Shown here piece by piece: positions 30,445 to 35,933 of a DNA stretch of 35,933 nt. The notes beneath the pieces were generated by a model. That model was not told the DNA's origin. It saw nothing but the letters and a program-made list of their open reading frames with translations, and ran no database searches. The stretch's first letter is position 1, and the number at the start of each line of letters is the position of its first letter. Made by a program: the position numbers and the translations under genes. The stretch is taken from the NCBI GenBank assembly GCA_011605865.1, contig JAAOZI010000017.1:1-35933 (forward strand). Reading direction: 5' to 3'. Source of the stretch: Archaeoglobales archaeon. Lineage in GTDB: Archaea; Halobacteriota; Archaeoglobi; Archaeoglobales; Archaeoglobaceae.

Positions 30445-30584
30445 GCAATTACATTGATTTCGGAATTTAAAAATTCGCCGTTGTTTTTGTATAGTTTAAA
30501 ATTAATAAAGCTCTTTTGTCTGGTTTCAACTCAAAGTCCCCTAAAATTAGTACCTAAATTAGTTATACGATTTTTTAAATATCT

Positions 30585-30622
30585 TAAGACAAAAACAAAA
30601 TGTAAAAAATGTAAAAAAATAA
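30585..30622 (-). terminator. T-tract terminator downstream of the pilin gene
   Basis: On the minus strand, directly after the pilin stop, come successive T runs (TTATTTTTTTAC, ATTTTTTAC, ATTTTGTTTTTG). Archaeal intrinsic terminators are mainly oligo-T tracts without a required hairpin. The position, immediately after a probably highly expressed single gene, supports the call. Confidence 0.55.
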
Positions 30623-30626
30623 CTTT

Positions 30627-31031
30627 TCAGGAGCTTGGAGCTACTAGTTTGGAGCTGTAAACGACTTGTTGAGAACCATCTGTGAATGTGCACACAATTG
30701 TAAAGTCAAAAGTCTTACCACTCTGCCTATGGGATATCGTGGAAACGGCACCAACAGTAAGAGTTATTGGATCAGTTTTAGACTCACCATTTACCGTTGC
30801 ATTGCAACCACTAACGTATGCGTGATCTGGGCCTCCTATGTATTGTACAGATACATTGTTAGAGTCAACTCTCGTAACCGTGAATCCTATCACGTATTTT
30901 CTCTGCATTGTTCCTGAGAGCCCAAAAACAAAGCTCGCTATCACCGCTGCCAGAATCACTGTTATTGCCACCATCAGTATCACGCCGATTACCGGCAAGA
31001 CACCCTTTTCATCCTTTCTCAATGCCATCAT
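30627..31031 (-). CDS. Archaeal type IV pilin (class III signal peptide)
   Basis: This 134-residue protein begins with a short charged leader (ALRKDEKG) followed by VLPVIGVILMVAITVILAAV, the archaeal pilin N-terminal pattern recognised by the prepilin peptidase; cleavage is expected after the Gly. The hydrophobic helix doubles as the assembly core. The rest is a beta-rich head with two cysteines (SGCNATV and TIVCTF) that could form a disulfide. Adhesion or surface attachment is the usual role. Two ATG codons are adjacent (31031 and 31028); GGAGGTGA ends two bases before the first, and spacing favours the second. A strong TATA box lies at 31064-31076. No secretion ATPase or other pilin gene is next to it. 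Confidence 0.88.
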   Translation of the reverse strand: MMALRKDEKGVLPVIGVILMVAITVILAAVIASFVFGLSGTMQRKYVIGFTVTRVDSNNVSVQYIGGPDHAYVSGCNATVNGESKTDPITLTVGAVSTISHRQSGKTFDFTIVCTFTDGSQQVVYSSKLVAPSS

Positions 31032-31063
31032 ATCACCTCCATAATTATAGTAATTATGAACGA

Positions 31064-31076
31064 CTATATAAAACTT
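31064..31076 (-). promoter_or_regulatory. Pilin promoter TATA box
   Basis: On the minus strand AAGTTTTATATAG lies about 35 bases upstream of the pilin start, giving a short leader that contains the GGAGGTGA ribosome site. A leadered message is unusual among the genes here, most of which are leaderless or operon-internal, and fits strong translation. Confidence 0.6.
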
Positions 31077-31202
31077 TCGACTAATAAAAGTAATTTAACA
31101 GTTTTGATATAAAAATTTTTTGGTCTATTTTTAAACTAGTTTTTAAAATTGAATCTTGTCATACAGTTTGAAACTCAAAGCAAGTAATTACTCAAAATCG
31201 GG

Positions 31203-31225
31203 ATTGGAATAGCTTTCCAATTTTT
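31203..31225 (+). terminator. Hairpin followed by T run
   Basis: Arms ATTGGAA (31203-31209) and TTCCAAT (31215-31221) are followed by TTTT, the form of an intrinsic terminator on the plus strand. No plus-strand gene ends just upstream, so it may be a relic of a lost gene or part of the neighbouring tRNA-like remnant. Confidence 0.35.
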
Positions 31226-31245
31226 CTCCCCTAAAAATTTAAAGA

Positions 31246-31302
31246 AGACCCTCTAGGATTTGAACCCGGGATCTACGGCCTTAGGCCTGTTCTTTATATA
31301 CT
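31246..31302 (-). other. tRNA 3'-half-like fragment, possible attachment-site scar
   Basis: On the minus strand the sequence contains an AGATC variable-loop-like stretch, then CCGGG-TTCAAAT-CC, the T-arm consensus. The 3' strand of the T stem (CCTAG) no longer pairs properly with CCGGG, and no 5' half or matching acceptor strand is present, so this is not a functional tRNA. Integrases of archaeal plasmids and viruses commonly use the 3' half of tRNA genes. Accessory-type sequence begins right beside it. A TATA-like ATATAAAG lies just upstream on the same strand. Confidence 0.4.
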
Positions 31303-31348
31303 TCAGTTCACGCTTATTTAAAGTAGTGAACTATAACCCAGATAAAAG

Positions 31349-31663
31349 TTACAATGTGAACTCATGGCATACTTTTGTGAACAGCAAATTGATATTTTTG
31401 CAAATAATTAGCAAAGAATACTTGGAGTGCAAAGAATAAAAAAGCTTCTCAATCACAACAGACAACTTTTCCAAAATCTTCAAGAGACTCAGCTTTTCAG
31501 TAGATGAGGACAAGTTTTGGGGTGCATACTCAAGCTCATGGACAGCTTTGGAGCTACCTTGAATGGCCCCCTTGAAGATTTTTAAAAAAGAGATCTTAGG
31601 AAAAGCGTGAAAATCTCTGTCATCCCTGAAGCTTTCAGGCCAGTTGGTTTTGTTGAGGAGCAA
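31349..31663 (-). CDS. Doubtful ORF of unknown function (104 aa)
   Basis: This open frame lies in an otherwise gene-free stretch. It is rich in Lys, Leu and Ser with a helical middle (STEKLSLLKILEKLSVVIEK). No family is recognised and no good ribosome site or promoter is seen. It may be a remnant of a mobile-element gene or a chance frame. It is listed only because nothing else explains these bases. Confidence 0.2.
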   Translation of the reverse strand: MLLNKTNWPESFRDDRDFHAFPKISFLKIFKGAIQGSSKAVHELEYAPQNLSSSTEKLSLLKILEKLSVVIEKLFYSLHSKYSLLIICKNINLLFTKVCHEFTL

Positions 31664-31687
31664 ACTTTTTAAAATTGTGAAAGAAAA

Positions 31688-32530
31688 ATGCTGATGACCG
31701 ATCGGGCAGACTTCGCCGCTATCCTATTCGACAAGCCCTTTGAAGCGCTTATATACGGATGTGCAGAATGCGCTTGCCGTACTAGATGAGTCTCCTGCAA
31801 TAGAATTCAAAGAAACTTTCGGGAATGAAAAGGAGCTAAAGGAGGGAGTTTTGAGGAGCATAGTAGCATTCCTGAATTCAAATGGCTATGGGATTCTGGT
31901 CCTCGGAGTCAGAGATGAGAGAGGCGAGAAGAGGATAGCTGGCATATCCACAAAGCTTGTAAAGGGGAGAAATCCAGCAGAAGTCGAAGGCCATTTGCGC
32001 AACATCGTTTTCAATGGGCTGAAGAGTTATCCTCCAGCCACTGCACCGCCGCTTTTGTGCATCAAAGTTTTTGACTGCTCTGAATTCGGGCTGGGCGAGG
32101 GGTGGCTCATACTGATTTACGTGAAAAGGAAAGCTGATGTGCTCTACTATTCTGAATTTGACGGCAGCGCATACGTTCGCGAGGGGAGCAGCACAAGAAG
32201 GCTGAGCGTCGCAGAAGCAATCCAGATAGCTGAATCAAAAAGAAAGCCGATAGTAGTTTTACTGTTGGAACCTTTAGCTTTAGAGCTCCGCAGCGAGTCG
32301 GGTATAATGCGGTTTAGGTTATTTTTAGTAAACATCGGTAGCAAGCCGAGTTTGATGACGAGTTGTACTCTGTGCATTCCCAATCTATTGGCCCCAACTT
32401 TGCTATTACAGATGTTATAACAAAAGGAACTATAACAAAAGGGAGGGGGATAAAAATTTACTCCCCACCTCTTGCCCTACCTCTTGATATCTTTAAAAAC
32501 GAAAAAGAATTTAAAGTAAAGATTAAGTAA
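31688..32530 (+). pseudogene. Schlafen/AlbA_2-domain protein gene with two frameshifts
   Basis: Three frame segments join into one protein of about 280 residues. 31688 to about 31750 reads TDRADFAAILFDKPFEAL. About 31750 to 32347 reads LAVLDESPAIEFKETFG and SIVAFLNSNGYGILVLGVRD, the AlbA_2 signature, followed by SAYVREGSSTRRLS. 32348 to 32530 reads EFDDELYSVHSQSIGPNFAI, running into a TAA at 32528. The first and third segments share the same frame, so a one-base gain and a one-base loss (or the reverse) would explain it. AlbA_2 domains bind nucleic acid and occur in transcription regulators and defence-related Schlafen-like proteins. The middle frame alone could start at TTG 31740 or GTG 31761 but would have a nonsense C-terminus. 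Decay in an accessory region is the likely explanation. Confidence 0.7.
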
Positions 32531-32613
32531 AGATTAGACTTAATCACCTAACTTGGCCGCCACTTTTTCCAAACCTCTTTCTTCTATTTCATGCCCAAGA
32601 CCAAGAGCTGGAG

Positions 32614-32838
32614 ATGTCTCTACACGGAGAACTTCCAGATGAAGTTGATCTGAACCTCTACGCCGAAATATATACGGAGGAAACGAAAACTGAAGAAAAA
32701 TATGTGGTCAAATTGAGAAAATCCAAGGAAACTATAGAGGATTTTATAATAGAGGACATTAAAGTTGTGGACTATACTGGAGCTGTAATACTTGAACGGA
32801 AAAACTGGGATGCAAAAGATCTTCTCAAAAGGCTATAG
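32614..32838 (+). CDS. Small acidic unknown protein (74 aa), possibly a fragment
   Basis: This frame begins with an ATG preceded by GGAG and encodes a soluble, beta-leaning acidic protein (LNLYAEIYTEETKTEEKYVV, then TIEDFIIEDIKVVDYTGAVI). Composition is protein-like, unlike a shadow frame. No family is recognised. It may be the C-terminal piece of a larger degraded gene, since the neighbours on both sides are broken. The bases between 32531 and 32613 hold no gene. Confidence 0.35.
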   Translation: MSLHGELPDEVDLNLYAEIYTEETKTEEKYVVKLRKSKETIEDFIIEDIKVVDYTGAVILERKNWDAKDLLKRL

Positions 32839-32924
32839 TTAAGCAGTTGTAGGCAGATAGCAATCCTCAATAAGGCAAGATGCCAATGCCTCTTGGAGAA
32901 TATAAGTATTCGAATAGAAAGTGT

Positions 32925-33059
32925 TTAACTGCTTTGGAGCTTCTTCAGCCCTTTCCTCAACACTGGAGGGACTTCGAGCCACTTGCCGAGCCTTTTTCCA
33001 TCTCTAGGCTTGAAAAGGCGAGTTTTTCCAGTCAGAAACCAACTTAAAAAGGAAGAGAA
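32925..33059 (-). pseudogene. C-terminal gene fragment of unknown family
   Basis: A 44-codon open stretch on the minus strand without a start codon encodes LTGKTRLFKPRDGKRLGKWL and then EVPPVLRKGLKKLQSS before its stop. The basic, motif-like composition looks like the true end of a protein rather than a chance frame. A stop codon immediately precedes it. I cannot name the parent gene. Confidence 0.35.
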
Positions 33060-33092
33060 CCTTTATAATACTCCTTAAAAGATTAAAATGGT

Positions 33093-33338
33093 ATGAGCTC
33101 ACAGGTCATCTTTCCAGCAATTTCACTTTCTCAGCTTCAAATCATAAGTAAACCCGGATCTGAAATTTATTCAACCCTCGGAAAGCACTTGGAGCCATAT
33201 ATTGAGGAAACGCTGAAAAACCCGGAAAATGTGAAAGCTGTTGCCGGGAAAATTGCTGATGGATGCAAGAGTTTTATTTCTGCTTTTCAGCGCACTCCAG
33301 AAAACCACATACGAAGCTGGAGAAAAGGACCTAATTGA
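33093..33338 (+). CDS. Unknown ORF, probable 5' part of a gene continued in the next frame
   Basis: This frame starts at an ATG about 30 bases after a TATA box (CTTTATAATA, 33061-33070), so it has a good leaderless promoter. It encodes ISLSQLQIISKPGSEIYSTL and GKHLEPYIEETLKNPENVK, a soluble helical protein. The last 30 residues are arginine-rich and look unnatural (RTPENHIRSWRKGPN). The overlapping frame from 33241 takes over with natural composition. The two may be one gene of about 210 codons split by a frameshift near 33280-33300. Confidence 0.5.
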   Translation: MSSQVIFPAISLSQLQIISKPGSEIYSTLGKHLEPYIEETLKNPENVKAVAGKIADGCKSFISAFQRTPENHIRSWRKGPN

Positions 33339-33738
33339 GGCTTTTAGATTTCTCAAGTCCCTTTCCAGGAAGTTCAAAGATGCTGGAATCGATGTTGATG
33401 AAGCCTTCAGCATAATTGCCGAGCACGAGGAGTGGAAGTTTAAAAAGCTGAAAGGGGAGTTCGAAAGATTCGTTACCATGGCCCTCGACTTCATGAACTA
33501 CCCAGAAGATTTATACGAATACGCGGTAATTTACTTCTCGCTCTTCCTTCTCTTGCTTGCCTCATACGAAACGGAAGCGCATGAGAAGCTCAGATCCATT
33601 GGAAAAGAATTGAAAAACCTGGCAGACAAACTCGAAAACTATACGCTCACTTTTATGCTGGCTTTTGAGGAAAACGAGAAAATCGCTGCGACTGCAAGGA
33701 CACCTGAAGAAGTTAAAAGGGTGCTGAGAATTGAGTGA
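33241..33738 (+). CDS. Unknown helical protein (up to 165 aa) upstream of a RelE-like toxin remnant
   Basis: From about residue 20 on, the protein is helical: EKDLIEAFRFLKSLSRKFKD, EFERFVTMALDFMNYPEDLY, a hydrophobic stretch YAVIYFSLFLLLLASYETEA that may be a membrane or buried helix, and an end TPEEVKRVLRIE. No family is recognised. The first about 20 residues overlap the preceding frame and may not be real. Its stop overlaps the TTG start of the RelE-like gene by 8 bases, so it occupies the antitoxin position, but it does not look like a typical RelB. Confidence 0.5.
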   Translation: MPGKLLMDARVLFLLFSALQKTTYEAGEKDLIEAFRFLKSLSRKFKDAGIDVDEAFSIIAEHEEWKFKKLKGEFERFVTMALDFMNYPEDLYEYAVIYFSLFLLLLASYETEAHEKLRSIGKELKNLADKLENYTLTFMLAFEENEKIAATARTPEEVKRVLRIE

Positions 33739-33983
33739 AAAATACAGACATGTAGCAGAATTTCGGCGCAGTTTCGAAAAAGATGTGGAAAAACTGGATA
33801 GAGAGATGAGAGATCGGGTATTTGAGAAAATAGATCAAATCCTGAAAGGTTCTCATATCGGAGAACCTCTAAAAGGAAAGTTTAGGGATTATAAAAGTCA
33901 GAATAGGCAAATACAGGCTAATTTAAAGCGATAAAGAAAAATGCAAGATAGTATACGACGAACTGGATAGATTATTAAATTAA
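33731..33983 (+). pseudogene. Degraded RelE/ParE-family toxin
   Basis: The first frame encodes EFRRSFEKDVEKLDREMRDR and ILKGSHIGEPLKGKFRDYK, the N-terminal two-thirds of a RelE-type mRNA interferase. At the A4 run 33893-33896 the frame must shift to read VRIGKYRLI. An in-frame TAA (33924-33926) then interrupts, and the reading goes on as SDKEKCKIVYDELDRLLN to a stop at 33981-33983. One frameshift plus one stop thus inactivate the gene. The usual C-terminal GHR-type motif is absent. It starts with TTG, overlapping the upstream gene by 8 bases. Confidence 0.65.
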
Positions 33984-34054
33984 ATGGCGCAATTTTGTGG
34001 TGCAAATCAAATAAAAGTATTCATTATAAAAGCGGATGAAAGAGATGCGCAGGC

Positions 34055-34195
34055 TTAACCCCGCCCCCCTCCATATGTTGGACTTTTCTCTAACTCCTTG
34101 AGTTTTGATCTTCAGATCCTTTTCTTCAGTTGCCTTGGACGCTTTTGCTACACATCTGGGCATGTTTCGGCTTCGAACTAAGCTCCGTATGCTAC
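34055..34195 (-). pseudogene. Possible degenerate TnpB 3' end
   Basis: One minus-strand frame reads FEAETCPDV, stop, QKRPRQLKKRI, stop, RSKLKELEKSPTYGGGRG. This resembles the C-terminal tail of some archaeal TnpB proteins, broken by three stops. The GC-rich stretch CCCCGCCCCCCTCC at its end would fit an IS605 terminus. The evidence is resemblance only. The intervening bases 33984-34054 hold no gene. Confidence 0.25.
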
Positions 34196-34425
34196 TTTAA
34201 GTTTTTCATGAATTCCTCCTTGGTTATTCTTGCAAGTTTTAAAATTCCCAACAGCGTGCCAGTTTTTATTTCTCTATGCATTGGTACTATGGTAACTATC
34301 TTTTCGCCATTTTTAAACTTCCTTAAAACAACATGCGAACCCTTTTGTCTAGCCACTTCGAATCCGAACTTTTCAACCAAAATCTTGACTATTTCTTTAC
34401 CTGACAGTTTTGGTAATCTCGACAT
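34192..34425 (-). CDS. hicA: HicA mRNA interferase toxin
   Basis: HicA is a small ribosome-independent mRNase of type II toxin-antitoxin systems. The 77-residue protein has the double-stranded-RNA-binding-like fold: LPKLSGKEIVKILVEKFGFE, ARQKGSHVVLRKFKNGEKI with the catalytic His in GSHVVL, and VPMHREIKTGTLLGILKLAR with the second conserved His. The C-terminus ITKEEFMKNLK is typical. It appears intact. It overlaps the upstream hicB by 29 bases, so its translation is coupled to the antitoxin. No separate ribosome site stands out. Confidence 0.92.
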   Translation of the reverse strand: MSRLPKLSGKEIVKILVEKFGFEVARQKGSHVVLRKFKNGEKIVTIVPMHREIKTGTLLGILKLARITKEEFMKNLK

Positions 34426-34618
34426 TTAATGTACCCACGGTTTCTATGTTTTCTATTTCAGCGGCTATTTCTGGCATCTCCTCCAAGTAGAGTTCTATCG
34501 CCTCCTTTAGATTTTCCACGGCCTCTTCTATAGTCTTACCCTGAGTGGTAACGCCAGTAAAGACTTCCTTGATCACAAACATGTCTTCTTCTCTCCAAAT
34601 TACAGCATAAAGCTTCAC
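34397..34618 (-). CDS. hicB: HicB antitoxin
   Basis: HicB neutralises HicA and usually represses the operon. The 73-residue protein has the partial RNase H-like fold: KLYAVIWREEDMFVIKEVFT, GVTTQGKTIEEAVENLKEAI and ELYLEEMPEIAAEIENIETV. It lacks the extra DNA-binding domain found in longer HicB proteins, as is common in archaea and cyanobacteria. Antitoxin precedes toxin, the less common order but typical of archaeal HicBA pairs. A TATA box (TTCTTAAATACGG on the minus strand, 34638-34650) about 25 bases upstream gives a leaderless start at 34618. Confidence 0.9.
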   Translation of the reverse strand: MKLYAVIWREEDMFVIKEVFTGVTTQGKTIEEAVENLKEAIELYLEEMPEIAAEIENIETVGTLNVEITKTVR

Positions 34619-34637
34619 AGATCTTTGTAAGTGATGC

Positions 34638-34650
34638 CCGTATTTAAGAA
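34638..34650 (-). promoter_or_regulatory. hicBA promoter TATA box
   Basis: TTCTTAAATACGG on the minus strand lies about 25 bases upstream of the hicB ATG, the standard distance for a leaderless archaeal message. No convincing palindromic operator is visible around it. Confidence 0.6.
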
Positions 34651-34719
34651 TTCCGTTGGGAATAGGTTTGTTTCACCTCTAGCCATTCCTAGTCCTTTGT
34701 CCCTACTTTTTATGCTCGC

Positions 34720-34866
34720 CCCCGATATACACTAGGATTCCTAATACTATTTCACGCACCCTTCGAAAGGGCTGTAAATAAGCTTAGAATTGAGAGTATT
34801 GATGAAAACAAGTTTATAGTTTGGTGTGGCAGCTACATATATGAAAGATTTATTAAGAGTTTTTGA
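34720..34866 (+). pseudogene. Fragment of an unknown gene
   Basis: A plus-strand frame without a start codon reads APFERAVNKLRIESIDENKF and then IVWCGSYIYERFIKSF before a TGA at 34864-34866. The composition is protein-like, especially in the last 35 codons; upstream the frame is closed by a TAG. I cannot name the family. It adds to the broken genes in this part of the window. Confidence 0.3.
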
Positions 34867-34884
34867 AAGATGTACGTTTGAAAA

Positions 34885-35085
34885 ATGTACGAATGGATTA
34901 CCGCAATAATAACTGCTGCAGCTTCAATTGTAAGGGCTATAAGTACCGCTATCACGGCTCGAATTCAGAGACGTGCTTCGAGAAAACAATTGATTGTTGA
35001 AGTATTAAATAAAGTTGTAATTCCGCTTCTTAACAAGATTGAAAACTATGAAGGCAGTGTGAGTTGTTCAAGAGATCGCAGCTGA
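34885..35085 (+). CDS. Small N-terminally membrane-anchored protein, probably truncated
   Basis: The 66-residue frame starts YEWITAIITAAASIVRAIST, a single membrane helix, followed by a basic segment (ARIQRRASRKQ) and LIVEVLNKVVIPLLNKIENY. This layout (short N-terminal anchor, basic turn, then a helix ending in PLL..IE.Y) recurs in accessory archaeal proteins of unknown function that are much longer. The end (EGSVSCSRDRS) looks unnatural, and the plus-one frame stays open for about 70 codons afterwards (VVQEIAADSYRDLQNLGVKN and on), so a frameshifted gene is likely. Confidence 0.4.
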   Translation: MYEWITAIITAAASIVRAISTAITARIQRRASRKQLIVEVLNKVVIPLLNKIENYEGSVSCSRDRS

Positions 35086-35600
35086 CAGTTACAGAGATCT
35101 GCAGAATCTAGGAGTTAAGAATTGTAACAGGTTAGGGTGTACAGTTGCAAAACTGATCACCACCCCTCTTTTCAAGCTCTGTAGCCCTGATCTACACTCA
35201 GACACTGGGTTGGTTTATAAATACATTCTTCTAAATTTTTATTTTTTAAATTTATATAAGCCATATCTCTCAACTTTCAGGAGTTGATTTATTTTCTTAA
35301 ATAGCGGGTCTCTCATCTTAGTGCGTTTTGAGCAGAGCGAAAAGCTCTGCCCAGACAAAAAATTTCGATAGTTTGGGGGTAATCACGGATGGGCTACACA
35401 ATACTGTTAAAACCGTTGCAAATTCTGCTAACTTTTAAAGCTCTAACACAGTTTAACCCGAGACCAGACAAAGCTCACAGCCTCTGCAAGAACTTAGAAA
35501 TTAATGAAGGATATTTTCGGACTTGATAAAGAATACCGTTTCCTTTCATAAGGTCTCTCCTGATCGAAAGATATTTATCCTTCCGAATTCATTCAAAGCG
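35086..35600. other. Gene-poor stretch before the acylphosphatase-like gene
   Basis: No credible gene is seen here beyond the possible out-of-frame continuation of the 34885 gene up to about 35285. A hairpin with 7-base arms lies at 35332-35350. A TATA-like GATATTTATC (about 35567-35576) about 25 bases before 35601 is the likely promoter of the acylphosphatase-like gene. Confidence 0.5.
35332..35350. repeat. GCAGAGC/GCTCTGC hairpin
   Basis: Perfect 7-base arms (35332-35338 and 35344-35350) enclose the loop GAAAA. It is the only strong hairpin in this gene-poor stretch. Function is unknown; it is not followed by a T run, so a terminator is unlikely. Confidence 0.5.
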
Positions 35601-35933
35601 ATGGCATTGAAGATAACAATAACTGGCAAGGTCCACGGAGTCGGCTACAGGGCCCTCCTTCTTGAGGAAGCGGACAGCTTGCTTATTCCGAAATTCGAGG
35701 CGAGAAATGTAAAGATAAACGGAAAGGAAGCTCTGATAGTTCTCATCGATGGAGAAAAAGAGCAGATCGAGAGCTTTATCAGATTCTTGAAAGAGAACAA
35801 GCCGGAGAAGGCAGTAGTTGAAGAGATAAGGGTTGAGGAATACCATGGTATTGTGAGGGACATCGAGAAGTTCAGGGCAAGCTTTAACTCAACGCAGCTC
35901 TCCAAGATAATCCAAGTTGGCCTGGTGATGGTG
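35601..35933 (+). CDS. Acylphosphatase-like protein, runs off right edge
   Basis: The first 111 codons of a gene that continues beyond the window. Residues 1 to about 85 form an acylphosphatase domain: ITITGKVHGVGYRALLLEEA contains the phosphate loop with its catalytic Arg, and FEARNVKINGKEALIVLIDG contains an Asn at about the expected place, followed by the EKEQIESFIRFLKENKP helix. A further segment (REIEKFRASF-like helix, then NSTQLSKIIQVGLVMV) goes beyond a normal 90-residue enzyme, so the protein is longer than a simple acylphosphatase. The start follows a TATA box by about 25 bases (leaderless). Acylphosphatases hydrolyse carboxyl-phosphate bonds; activity of this extended form is not established. 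Confidence 0.85.
   Translation, partial: MALKITITGKVHGVGYRALLLEEADSLLIPKFEARNVKINGKEALIVLIDGEKEQIESFIRFLKENKPEKAVVEEIRVEEYHGIVRDIEKFRASFNSTQLSKIIQVGLVMV

Noticed and set aside
31246-31302. A complete tRNA gene
   Set aside because: No 5' half, acceptor stem or properly paired T stem could be found on either strand.

Overview
The window reads as a chromosome segment from a hyperthermophilic euryarchaeon, most likely of the Archaeoglobales (lineage is inferred). Reasons: archaeal-only gene sets (HerA-Mre11-Rad50-NurA, aIF2-alpha/Nop10/PAC2, fibrillarin/Nop5, PurP-type synthetase, the archaeal aldolase that opens the alternative shikimate route), archaeal TATA boxes about 25 bases upstream of often leaderless starts, many ATGA start-stop overlaps, and a type IV pilin with a class III signal. 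The base composition is AT-rich, with sharply GC-rich islands where structured elements lie.

Layout. 1-660: tail of a TnpB gene running off the left edge, a GC-rich foldable segment, a small antitoxin-like gene and a transposon-end-like hairpin. 678-2112: a two-gene minus-strand operon, an archaeal HTH regulator followed by a flavin reductase-like protein, behind a promoter with a repeated operator-like sequence. 2386-9556: a tightly coupled DNA end-resection operon, unknown recombinase-like protein / HerA / Mre11 / Rad50 / NurA. 9634-11150: a small helical protein, a DUF4013 membrane protein broken by a frameshift in a G6 tract, and an inverted repeat. 11151-13739: DUF72 protein, PurP-type synthetase, methionine aminopeptidase. 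13720-16175 (minus): aIF2-alpha, Nop10, PAC2 proteasome-chaperone-like protein and a DUF1624 membrane protein. An IS200/IS605-type tnpB-only element sits just upstream at about 16241-17720.

17735-24344: unknown TPR-like protein, MFS transporter, a ferritin-encapsulin fusion (iron nanocompartment) with an overlapping ASCH-domain gene, an ACT-domain protein with phenylacetate-CoA ligase, and the C/D box RNP pair Nop5-FlpA. 24416-30444: unknown protein, ADH synthase (aromatic amino acid entry), a GlcD/GlcF-like 2-hydroxyacid oxidoreductase operon, and the serA-PHP operon. 30627-31031: archaeal pilin.

From about 31200 to 35500 the character changes: a tRNA 3'-half-like fragment, a Schlafen/AlbA_2 gene with two frameshifts, a decayed RelE-type toxin, an intact HicA/HicB pair, unrecognised ORFs and gene fragments. 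This looks like a decaying integrated element. The core chromosome appears to resume at the acylphosphatase-like gene that runs off the right edge. No CRISPR array, rRNA or complete tRNA was found.
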